From positions 1-5,449 of the forward strand of contig DAOVAG010000069.1 in NCBI GenBank assembly GCA_030671165.1: a stretch of DNA of 5,449 bases, in the 5' to 3' direction. The DNA comes from Candidatus Bathyarchaeota archaeon (GTDB lineage: Archaea; Thermoproteota; Bathyarchaeia; RBG-16-48-13; GCA-020355125). The notes beneath the pieces were generated by a model, which saw only the letters and a program-made list of their open reading frames with translations, was not told where the DNA came from and did no database searches. Both the position numbers and the translations under genes were made by a program. Of this stretch, positions 1 through 4,986 are shown piece after piece (the first letter of the stretch is position 1; the number at the start of each line of letters is the position of its first letter).

Positions 1-436
1 TGAAACGGTTGCGTTAAGGTACTTCAATGTCTATGGACCCCATCAAGGGTACAATCCGTACAGCGGTGTAATAACCACATTCATCCAAAGACTCATAGAA
101 GGTAAACCCCCAATCATATATGGGAATGGAGAACAGACAAGGGACTTTGTTTACGTTGAAGACGTTGCCAAAGCAAACCTACAAGCACTAACAAGTGAGA
201 GTGCTGCGGGGAATACCTTTAATGTTGGAACGGGAAAAGCGATAAAAATATGCGATTTAGCAGAAACATTAATGAAGTTAATGAATGTGAGATCAAAACC
301 TGTATATGAGGAGAAACGTGAAGCTGATATTGAATTTATTTATGCTGAAACTTTGAAGACGTTTAAAATTTTAGATTTCAAAGCTGAGACACCGCTAAAG
401 ACGGGACTCAAAAAGACAATAAACACATTCACATAA
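1..436 (+). CDS. NAD-dependent nucleotide-sugar epimerase/dehydratase (GalE-like extended SDR), C-terminal part, 5' end outside window
   Basis: Open from the left edge (codons in phase with position 2) to TAA at 434-436, giving 144 C-terminal residues; the Rossmann half and the YxxxK catalytic site would lie upstream of the window. Visible family signatures are LRYFNVYGPHQ near the edge, IIYGNGEQTRDFVYVEDVA (the substrate-side loop and the conserved RDFxYVxDV strand), then NTFNVGTGKAIKICDLAE, ending in the usual TPLKTGLKKTI helix. In the extended SDR family this half binds the UDP- or dTDP-sugar. RYFNVYGP together with the RDFVYVEDV segment is typical of UDP-glucose/UDP-GlcNAc 4-epimerase-like enzymes, but the exact substrate cannot be read. 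It is homologous to the epimerase at 1884-2822 (compare FNVGTGKA with FNIGTGRA) but lies on the opposite strand and converges on the aminotransferase. The family call is very secure; the specific reaction is inferred. Confidence 0.93.
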   Translation, partial: ETVALRYFNVYGPHQGYNPYSGVITTFIQRLIEGKPPIIYGNGEQTRDFVYVEDVAKANLQALTSESAAGNTFNVGTGKAIKICDLAETLMKLMNVRSKPVYEEKREADIEFIYAETLKTFKILDFKAETPLKTGLKKTINTFT

Positions 437-653
437 GACAGAAAAAAATAGATAACGAGATCTTACTCAACTCTTTAATGTTTTTTACAAAAAAAAACAT
501 GTTCATTTGAGAGGATTATCTTCGCAAATATGATGGGTCTACTCGGATTTTAAACTATGTACGACTAACATTAGTAAGATGTTGAAGTCTGTGGAATGGT
601 TATCAGATGATTACAGAATTGTAAATATTTGAGAAAATGACGGAGTGACGTGG
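437..653. other. Convergent intergenic region without a supported gene
   Basis: Apart from the hairpin at 478-500, only stop-rich AT-rich sequence is seen. The longest plus-strand frame near the right side starts at ATG 572 (MLKSVEWLSDDYRIVNI, 17 codons). It has no recognisable Shine-Dalgarno and resembles no known family, so it is not called as a gene. Confidence 0.6.
478..500. terminator. Bidirectional T-rich hairpin terminator between convergent genes
   Basis: A perfect 9-bp inverted repeat, ATGTTTTTT (478-486) and AAAAAACAT (492-500), with a 5-nt loop. Read on plus it gives a run of six T about 45 nt after the epimerase stop. Read on minus it gives a run of nine T about 155 nt after the aminotransferase stop. 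Archaeal termination depends mainly on T-runs in the non-template strand, so this site could serve both converging transcripts. The sequence is direct observation; the function is inferred. Confidence 0.55.
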
Positions 654-1766
654 TTAGGAGTTGGAGTGGAAAGTTTTTATCTGTTCACAAATGAAATGAA
701 CATCCTCCATTTTCAGATTTGGATGCATCGGTAAGCTTAGACAGGTCTTTCCATATCTTTCACTTACAGGAAAGTCTCCTTCTTTAAAACCGTAAAGGTT
801 GCGGTAGACGGGTTGAAGGGGAATCGGGATTGGGTAGTGTACTCCACATTCTATCCCAGTTTTTTTAAGCCTACTCTGTAATGCGTCTCTCTGTTCAGTT
901 CTGATCACAAATAGATGAAAAACAGGGGTTATATAGGAAGAGCCTTGAGGTGGAAGTTTAATTAACTCTTCTAGTTCTTTAAGCTCCCGAAAGTATTGCT
1001 TTGCGATGATAGTGCGTTTTTTATTCCATTCATCAAGTCTTTTGAGCTGAATCCTGCCTATTGCAGCGTTTATTGAGTTAAGTCGGGCTGTGTAACCTAT
1101 TATGTCATGTTCATATTTAGCGGTTCTACCTGAGTTTCGAAGCTTAGCAGCTGTATGAGCTATTTCCTCATTATCAGTGGTGATCATTCCGCCGTCACCT
1201 AATACGGACATGTTTTTTGAAGGATAAAATGAGAAGCAGCCGACATCACCTATGCTCCCCACTCTCTGGTTCCTATATACAGCTCCATGGGCTTGGCAGG
1301 CATCCTCCACAACGTATAGTTTCCGTTCTTCAGCAATATCCATGATTTTATCCATTTCAGCAGGAAACCCGTAAAGGTGGACTGGGAGCAACACTTCAGT
1401 ATCGTAAGTTATACTTTTCTCTAAATTGTCAGGATCAATATTATAGGTTAAAGGATCGATACCAGCAAAAATGGGGATTCCACCTGCATGAAGTATCGCA
1501 TTTGCTGATGCGATGAATGAAAAAGTTGAAGTCACCACACTAACACCGTGCTCTACACCACACGATATCAAAGCGAATTGTAGAGCGTGAGTTCCAGAAC
1601 TTACCGAGACAGCATACTTAGTTTTCACATACTTTGCAAACTCTTCCTCGAACTTCCAAACGTTCTCTCCTGAAATATGTCTATCGTTTTCAAGAGCATC
1701 CAAAGCAGCAGCTTTCATCTCCTCATCGAGAATAGGAGAACCAAGACTAATCTTACGATTTACCAT
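654..1766 (-). CDS. DegT/DnrJ/EryC1/StrS-family PLP-dependent sugar aminotransferase
   Basis: A full-length 370-residue member of the fold-type I PLP sugar aminotransferases, which transfer an amino group (usually from glutamate) to a keto nucleotide-sugar. Motifs in order: the PLP phosphate loop SSGTHAL (about 56-62), VEDACQAHGA with the cofactor-ring aspartate D155, FSFYPSKNM with the Schiff-base lysine K184, GDGGMITT, the GYTARLNSINAAIGRIQL block (224-241), and C-terminal HYPIPIPLQP (310-319). All catalytic positions are intact. A GTG three codons upstream (1775) is also in frame, but it lies inside GGTGAT (1771-1776), a good archaeal Shine-Dalgarno placed 4 nt before ATG 1766, so ATG 1766 is preferred. 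The gene follows the epimerase at 1884-2822 on the same strand with a 117-nt gap. That context fits synthesis of an amino sugar for a surface glycan. The exact sugar and ring position (3-amino or 4-amino) cannot be read. Confidence 0.96.
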   Translation of the reverse strand: MVNRKISLGSPILDEEMKAAALDALENDRHISGENVWKFEEEFAKYVKTKYAVSVSSGTHALQFALISCGVEHGVSVVTSTFSFIASANAILHAGGIPIFAGIDPLTYNIDPDNLEKSITYDTEVLLPVHLYGFPAEMDKIMDIAEERKLYVVEDACQAHGAVYRNQRVGSIGDVGCFSFYPSKNMSVLGDGGMITTDNEEIAHTAAKLRNSGRTAKYEHDIIGYTARLNSINAAIGRIQLKRLDEWNKKRTIIAKQYFRELKELEELIKLPPQGSSYITPVFHLFVIRTEQRDALQSRLKKTGIECGVHYPIPIPLQPVYRNLYGFKEGDFPVSERYGKTCLSLPMHPNLKMEDVHFICEQIKTFHSNS

Positions 1767-1770
1767 ACAA

Positions 1771-1776
1771 ATCACC
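1771..1776 (-). promoter_or_regulatory. Shine-Dalgarno GGTGAT that fixes the aminotransferase start
   Basis: The minus strand reads GGTGAT then TTGT then ATG (1766). GGTGAT matches the archaeal anti-Shine-Dalgarno at the 3' end of 16S rRNA. It overlaps the alternative GTG start (1775-1773), which makes that earlier start unlikely. Confidence 0.7.
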
Positions 1777-1810
1777 CAACTCCGAATAATACCACATGAT
1801 AATAGACTCT

Positions 1811-1824
1811 TAATAATACTTAAA
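1811..1824 (-). promoter_or_regulatory. Possible TATA box for the aminotransferase gene
   Basis: The minus strand reads TTTAAGTATTATTA. Its centre lies about 50 nt upstream of ATG 1766, which would place transcription start about 25-30 nt before the start codon, leaving room for the GGTGAT site. AT-rich matches are common here, so this is only a candidate. The gene may also be read through from the upstream epimerase, since no strong T-run is seen after that gene's stop. Confidence 0.35.
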
Positions 1825-1883
1825 CATCAATGTCACTTCAAGATCTACCATTTTTTCAAATACTACTGAAAAGATTAAGATCG

Positions 1884-2822
1884 TTAATGTACGAGTAGTT
1901 TGGGTGCATTTATAACCTCTTTTTGAGTCGGCATTTCCTTTAGCATGTCAGAGATTCCTTCGCGTAGAGTCCACTTCGGTGAATAACGGAGCAAAGTTCT
2001 TGCTTTGGCGATGTCGTAGAGGAATATTGGATAATCAAAGCTGCGACTTGGCTCAATTTTAGCATTCAACGTGGAACCTGAGAGAGAAAGACAGGCTTCA
2101 CATGCATCACGTATGTTTACAGCGCGACCGGTCCCTATGTTAAAGGTCTCATTAATGTACGGCGTCTCTAAAGCGAGCAGATTTGCTTCCACAATATCCT
2201 TGACATATGTGAAGTCGTTTGTCTGTTGACCTCCATAAATTAAAGGCGCTTCACCTTTAGGAATCTTATTGTACATCCAATCACCGATAGCTCCCCAACT
2301 CTTGAGAATACCGTAGATGTAGCCATATCGTAAGATAACGTGTGGAGTTAATTTCTTGTAGTTTTGAATCCAACGTTCTGCTTGAAGTTTACTCCACCCG
2401 TAATAGTTTTCAGGTCTTGGCCCCAATTCACCATTCTCCCTAATAGGAACAGCAACATTACTAGCATAGACGGAACCTGTTGAAGAAAAAACGATTCTCT
2501 CAGCCTTCTTATTACACCCTTCCAAAACATTAATAGTTCCCCCCACATTGACTTGAACCGCTTTTAACGCATCTTTTCGCGTAATGAAATGGGCAACCGC
2601 AGCTAAATGGAGAACTTTATCGCCTTCTTGAATGAAGTTAGAAAGGTCATCGCTTACAATGTTAGCCTTAAAAAAGTTCAATCGTGGGTGATGCCCCAAT
2701 AATTCTCGGAGCCTTTCAATATTAAGATCAAGAGCCGTCACTTCATACCCTTTATCTAAAAGCGCTTTAACCGTATGAGTCCCGATAAACCCGTTGGCAC
2801 CAGTACAAATAACTCGTTTCAA
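1884..2822 (-). CDS. NAD-dependent nucleotide-sugar epimerase/dehydratase (extended SDR family)
   Basis: A complete 312-residue extended short-chain dehydrogenase. The N-terminal Rossmann motif is TGANGFIG (G8, G11, G14), with D32 at the end of the second strand, as expected for NAD rather than NADP. It is followed by LHLAAVAHF (72-80), the catalytic SSTGS (114-118) and YYGWSK with Y141 and K145 as the YxxxK pair. LRYGYIYG (164-171), IYGGQQTNDFTYVKDIVEAN and FNIGTGRAVNIRDA form the sugar-binding half. GYIYG and the asparagine in QTNDF differ from the more usual FNVYG and RDF of the partial homologue at 1-436, hinting at a different substrate. The start is TTG at 2822: it leaves only MKRVIC before the Rossmann loop, and an in-frame stop lies at 2841-2843. 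Weak ribosome-site-like GGGTTGAT precedes it. The aminotransferase follows on the same strand. Whether it acts as a 4-epimerase, a dehydratase or another SDR enzyme is not resolved. Confidence 0.95.
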   Translation of the reverse strand: MKRVICTGANGFIGTHTVKALLDKGYEVTALDLNIERLRELLGHHPRLNFFKANIVSDDLSNFIQEGDKVLHLAAVAHFITRKDALKAVQVNVGGTINVLEGCNKKAERIVFSSTGSVYASNVAVPIRENGELGPRPENYYGWSKLQAERWIQNYKKLTPHVILRYGYIYGILKSWGAIGDWMYNKIPKGEAPLIYGGQQTNDFTYVKDIVEANLLALETPYINETFNIGTGRAVNIRDACEACLSLSGSTLNAKIEPSRSFDYPIFLYDIAKARTLLRYSPKWTLREGISDMLKEMPTQKEVINAPKLLVH

Positions 2823-2986
2823 ATTATCAACCCTAACTACTTAACGTACAAAATCTATCCATTACGGTGTTATCACATGCTCTGGGTTTGACTTTGCCAC
2901 ATACAATGTCCTAAACATTTATTCTAGTTACATCTTTAAACACTATTCAAGAAGATGACACGAAAAATGTATCAAAAATCGATTAT

Positions 2987-2995
2987 AAAAAAAAA
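2987..2995 (-). terminator. T9 run, likely terminator of the ECF-S/DUF4430 operon
   Basis: The minus strand reads CGC followed by nine T and then ATAATCG. It is the first strong T-run downstream of the DUF4430 stop (3286), about 290 nt away, and it is followed by two further T5 clusters within 30 nt. Archaeal terminators are T-runs that do not need a hairpin. The role is inferred; it also lies just upstream of the epimerase promoter region. Confidence 0.45.
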
Positions 2996-3105
2996 GCGAA
3001 TATGATACAGTTTACTCTAGTAGCCCAGAGGATATTTGTACATAGGCTATCTTAGGATAAAGTTAACTTCAGTAAATATTCTTCACCATCACTCATTATT
3101 TTCTA

Positions 3106-3133
3106 AATCTTAAAAGAAATTCTATTTAAGATT
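3106..3133. repeat. Perfect inverted repeat, 9-bp arms, 10-nt loop
   Basis: AATCTTAAA (3106-3114) and TTTAAGATT (3125-3133) are exact reverse complements around a 10-nt spacer. It lies 153-180 nt after the DUF4430 stop on the same transcript. It could be an RNA hairpin in the 3' untranslated region or a protein-binding site. No T-run follows it directly, so it does not look like an ordinary terminator. Confidence 0.6.
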
Positions 3134-3214
3134 CCTTATTTTTACAAAGTTCTATTTTCAGAAGGAGTAGAATAAATAGGTCTCTAAACTCTAGGTGTCC
3201 CTTCCTCTTTCATC

Positions 3215-3238
3215 AGTTAAGAATTGTGGAGCTTAACT
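3215..3238. repeat. Perfect inverted repeat, 7-bp arms, 10-nt loop
   Basis: AGTTAAG (3215-3221) and CTTAACT (3232-3238) are exact reverse complements with a 10-nt spacer. It lies about 50-70 nt after the DUF4430 stop. It shares the TTAAG core and the 10-nt spacer length with the repeat at 3106-3133, so both may be read by the same factor, or both may be simple 3' hairpins. Confidence 0.55.
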
Positions 3239-3285
3239 TGCACAATGATCTTCGAGTAAAGATATTTGTCATCTAACTTATTAGC

Positions 3286-3723
3286 CTAATACGCTTCAAA
3301 TGTCCACTTTATCTGGTCCCCATCTTCAAGCATATATTGATCAGCACTTATGAGTGCACGTTCTCCATTTACAGCGAACAACCAGAATTTATTTTGTGCA
3401 AAATCAGGAAACACATCATTAATTCCATCCACAATGAATGATTGGAAAAGCTCCCAGTATGTTGCATTTACCTTCGCCACACTCCTCAAAGCATCAAGAA
3501 CATTCGCATCAGTAGACAAGTAAACTTCGTCGTATGTAGTAGAAGTTCCATTGCTATAGTCTATGGTCACTGATACTTGAATGATTGATCCTCTTAGGGC
3601 TGTATATTTCTGGTAATATTCTTCATATTCTTGGTAATAATAAATTGCTGTCGCAGTCGTGATGATTGATACAAGAATGAAGATAATGGTACCTAATGTG
3701 AGCATTTTTATTCTTTGACTCAT
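3286..3723 (-). CDS. Membrane-anchored DUF4430 (transcobalamin C-terminal-like) protein, probable extracytoplasmic substrate-binding partner of the ECF S component
   Basis: A 145-residue protein. Residues about 8-28 (LTLGTIIFILVSIITTATAI) form one N-terminal membrane helix. A Tyr/Glu-rich linker follows (29-42), then a DUF4430 domain from about 48 to the end. The domain shows the strand VSVTIDYSNGT, VLDALRSVAKV (75-85), KFWLFAVNGERA (112-123) and the terminal LEDGDQIKWTFEAY, the usual D-G-D-x-I-x-W closing motif. The related C-terminal domain of transcobalamin and intrinsic factor binds cobalamin; DUF4430 proteins in prokaryotes are thought to act outside the membrane. Two N-glycosylation sequons (NGT at 58, NAT at 86) would fit an outward-facing domain in an archaeon. 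Its ATG overlaps the stop of the upstream S-component gene (ATGA), and GAGGTGA lies 6 nt before it, so the two are translated as a pair. It ends in TAG. Ligand identity is inferred, not shown. Confidence 0.88.
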   Translation of the reverse strand: MSQRIKMLTLGTIIFILVSIITTATAIYYYQEYEEYYQKYTALRGSIIQVSVTIDYSNGTSTTYDEVYLSTDANVLDALRSVAKVNATYWELFQSFIVDGINDVFPDFAQNKFWLFAVNGERALISADQYMLEDGDQIKWTFEAY

Positions 3724-4289
3724 ACTCTTTCACCTCTCTTAATTCTATTTATTGCTCTGATCAGTGGATGAACAGCCACGAAGAAGAAGAGTAAGTTACT
3801 CCCCTCATGCATGAGACCAAACCAAGGAGGAATAAGCCATCCCGTAACAATTGCAGCTACAAATGATACTCCAAATGTGACAGCGAAAACGAAGTTAGTA
3901 AATAAATCATAAATGATAGTCAATATGAGTCCCCAGATACTGATTTCGAGACTGAATTTGAAGTCGAAAGGATTCGTTAACTTCCTATCCTTGATTCTTC
4001 CAATAATCCCCCCAACGATCCCAAAAATAGCTTCTCCAATCATAGAAGAGACCCATATTGGTACACTGAAACCTAAAGGATTCAGAACACCATAAACAGC
4101 CCAAGTTAAAATTCCCGTTATCCCGCCGATGAATGGTCCGAAGACGAAACCAGTAACGAAGACTATTAGATCCATGATGTTTACGTTAGGTAATGCCATG
4201 AAAGCGTAGTTGCTACCTACGCAAACGGCTGTTATCACCGTGACCAAGCAAATGTCTCGTATTGTAAAATTTTTTGATAGGATAAACAT
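3720..4289 (-). CDS. ECF-type transporter S component (substrate-binding membrane subunit)
   Basis: A 189-residue, very hydrophobic protein with about six membrane helices (roughly 11-31, 38-57, 59-75, 78-98, 117-138, 162-181) and a basic C-terminus (NRIKRGERV). Length, topology, the small-residue-rich FGPFIGGITGILTWAVYG, the GEAIFGIVGGIIGR segment, and the final NLLFFFVAVHPLIRAI helix are typical of ECF S components, which bind a vitamin or metal and dock onto an AAT module. No EcfA or EcfT gene is in the window, so a shared module elsewhere is expected. ATG 4289 is preferred over the in-frame TTG 4298: a TATA-like box (4310-4316) centred 24 nt upstream places transcription start at or next to this ATG, giving a leaderless message, and no Shine-Dalgarno is seen. 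The paired DUF4430 gene suggests a corrinoid-type substrate, but many S components share this appearance, so specificity is open. Confidence 0.88.
   Translation of the reverse strand: MFILSKNFTIRDICLVTVITAVCVGSNYAFMALPNVNIMDLIVFVTGFVFGPFIGGITGILTWAVYGVLNPLGFSVPIWVSSMIGEAIFGIVGGIIGRIKDRKLTNPFDFKFSLEISIWGLILTIIYDLFTNFVFAVTFGVSFVAAIVTGWLIPPWFGLMHEGSNLLFFFVAVHPLIRAINRIKRGERV
3730..3736 (-). promoter_or_regulatory. Shine-Dalgarno GAGGTGA for the DUF4430 gene
   Basis: The minus strand reads GAGGTGA, then 6 nt, then ATG (3723). This near-perfect archaeal ribosome site lies inside the last codons of the S-component gene and supports coupled translation across the ATGA overlap. Confidence 0.8.
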
Positions 4290-4304
4290 CCCACACAATT
4301 TTCA

Positions 4305-4322
4305 GTAGGATATAATTCCTAC
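4305..4322 (-). promoter_or_regulatory. TATA-like box embedded in a perfect palindrome: promoter and probable operator of the ECF-S/DUF4430 operon
   Basis: The plus strand reads GTAGGATATAATTCCTAC: arms GTAGGA and TCCTAC are exact reverse complements and the six-base spacer is the TATA-like element (minus: ATTATA). The box centre is 24 nt upstream of ATG 4289, the spacing expected between an archaeal TATA box and transcription start. A dimeric repressor bound to the arms would directly exclude TBP. The palindrome and spacing are direct observations; repression is inferred. No second copy of the arms was seen in the window. Confidence 0.55.
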
Positions 4323-4333
4323 CGAGTCAATAT

Positions 4334-4445
4334 TTAACTCTTATCATTAACATGATTGGTTAACAATAATATTAGCATCGAATAGACAAGTACAATAACC
4401 CAGAGCATACGAACTATCAACAATTGCTAACATTACTCCTGTCAC
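4334..4445 (-). pseudogene. Frameshifted small single-pass membrane protein gene
   Basis: A strong archaeal Shine-Dalgarno, GAGGTGAT (4452-4459), stands 6 nt before GTG 4445. From there the frame reads MTGVMLAIVDSSYALGY and stops at 4347-4349 after 32 codons, turning polar and Cys-rich. Moving one base forward around the GCTCTGGG run (about 4400) gives WVIVLVYSMLILLLTN followed by HVNDKS and a stop at 4334-4336. This is a clean membrane helix with a polar tail. The two halves joined make a coherent protein of about 36 residues: short N-terminus, one helix, charged tail. Tiny proteins of this build act as accessory subunits of transporters, but I do not recognise the family. The break could be decay or a one-base sequencing or assembly error. 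The intact ribosome site argues that translation was once selected for. Confidence 0.45.
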
Positions 4446-4451
4446 ATTTCA

Positions 4452-4459
4452 ATCACCTC
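4452..4459 (-). promoter_or_regulatory. Strong Shine-Dalgarno GAGGTGAT with no intact gene behind it
   Basis: One of the best ribosome-site matches in the window, 6 nt ahead of GTG 4445. It also contains the TGA (4453-4455) that ends a short hydrophobic frame starting at ATG 4497 (MIVRVMIWVLKKLR), as in coupled genes. Confidence 0.6.
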
Positions 4460-4506
4460 AACTTCTTTAAGACCCAAATCATAACACGAACTATCATCTC
4501 ATATAC

Positions 4507-4792
4507 CTAAGTTTTCCATTTATCCTTATTCGGTAAAACCATGATGAAAAAAATCAGTCCCAACATAAACAAAAAATTAATTATGTCGGTTGCAACACTC
4601 ATCGTAATCCCAACTCCTAAAAAGATAAAAGGCCCATATTAAATAAAGCTCAATAGTCCGTCTCTTTTTTGGACCTTGCTCTTCTTCTCTAAATAGAAAA
4701 ACACCATTAATCATCAAGACCAACCAGATAATATAACCTACAAGGCATAACAAGAAAAAAGAATCATCAGCAAAGATATCAAATGTAATATT
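4507..4792 (-). pseudogene. Frameshifted small multi-pass membrane protein gene
   Basis: On minus, a frame open from 4792 carries a helix FFLLCLVGYIIWLVLM, then a charged loop REEEQGPKKRRTIE and the start of a second helix (LYLIW). It then becomes polar and Cys-rich and ends at TAA 4577-4579. One base forward, from 4638, a second frame continues as GPFIFLGVGITMSVATD and INFLFMLGLIFFIMVLP, then NKDKWKT and TAG at 4507-4509. Joining them between about 4639 and 4620 restores a protein of roughly 85-90 residues with three helices and charged loops on the expected sides. No credible start is visible at the 5' end (possible TTG at 4782 in another frame), so a second lesion may be present there. ATG 4602 could alternatively start an intact 31-residue single-pass protein. 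The family is not recognised. Decay versus assembly error is unresolved. Confidence 0.45.
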
Positions 4793-4822
4793 TCAAAAAT
4801 AATTCCCGATTAAACCAATGTA

Positions 4823-4841
4823 ACAAGAATATATAGAAATA
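4823..4841 (-). promoter_or_regulatory. Possible TATA box upstream of the decayed small membrane genes
   Basis: The minus strand reads TTTCTATATATTC here, close to an archaeal TATA box, 35-50 nt upstream of where the first remnant frame opens (4792). The whole stretch is AT-rich, so chance matches are likely. Confidence 0.25.
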
Positions 4842-4875
4842 TAGAGAGAATTTAGAATAAGTGATAAATGTTGAT

Positions 4876-4912
4876 AAAAAAAAATGGTTCTTATTTAAGT
4901 AAAAAATTTTTT
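4876..4912 (-). terminator. T-run terminator region of the phosphotriesterase-family gene
   Basis: Downstream of the stop at 4987, the minus strand shows AAAAAATTTTTT (4901-4912, self-complementary) and, about 20 nt further, a run of nine T (4876-4884). Successive T-runs of this kind are typical archaeal termination zones. Confidence 0.5.
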
Positions 4913-4986
4913 CATTTTAGAACCTATGATAATCTCTCTTTTTTTCAGAATCTTTCAAATCTTAACGTAATTCATGAGTAACTAGA

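Larger units (their letters stand above)
2823..3285. other. 463-nt gene-free region: 3' side of DUF4430 operon and promoter side of the epimerase
   Basis: No convincing coding frame on either strand. It holds two perfect inverted repeats (3106-3133, 3215-3238) and a run of nine T on minus (2987-2995), listed separately. Upstream of the epimerase, the minus strand carries a TATA-like TTTAAAGAT near 2932-2940, but this is about 115 nt from the TTG start. An 18-codon minus frame beginning at ATG near 2918 (MFRTLYVAKSNPEHVITP) falls between that box and the gene; it could be an untranslated leader or an upstream reading frame. Confidence 0.5.

Noticed and set aside
500..650. Gene remnant ending in MLKSVEWLSDDYRIVNI on plus
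   Set aside because: Only 17-32 codons, no ribosome site, an in-frame stop just upstream, and no recognisable family.
1767..1775. Earlier GTG start for the aminotransferase
   Set aside because: The GTG is part of the GGTGAT ribosome site that serves ATG 1766, and the three extra residues add nothing to the conserved domain.
2348..2548. 66-codon minus-strand frame inside the epimerase
   Set aside because: It overlaps the complete epimerase in another frame, has no ribosome site, and its translation has no family features.
2969..3008. GTATCA ... TGATAC inverted arms
   Set aside because: Six-base arms separated by over 25 nt in AT-rich sequence are expected by chance.
3060..3105. Box C/D-like guide RNA on minus (TGATGGT near a CTGA)
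   Set aside because: The C box is imperfect, only one D-like box is seen at useful spacing, and no C'/D' pair or terminal stem could be found.
3913..4095. 60-codon plus-strand frame opposite the ECF S component
   Set aside because: It is antisense to a well-supported membrane protein gene; its Ile/Pro-rich composition mirrors the hydrophobic codons on the other strand.
4290..4298. Earlier TTG start for the ECF S component
   Set aside because: No Shine-Dalgarno precedes it, and TATA-like box spacing places the transcript start at about ATG 4289.
4540..4641. Plus-strand frame of about 33 codons beginning ATGATGAAAAAA
   Set aside because: It is Lys-rich low-complexity, lacks a ribosome site, and is antisense to the better-supported hydrophobic remnant frames.
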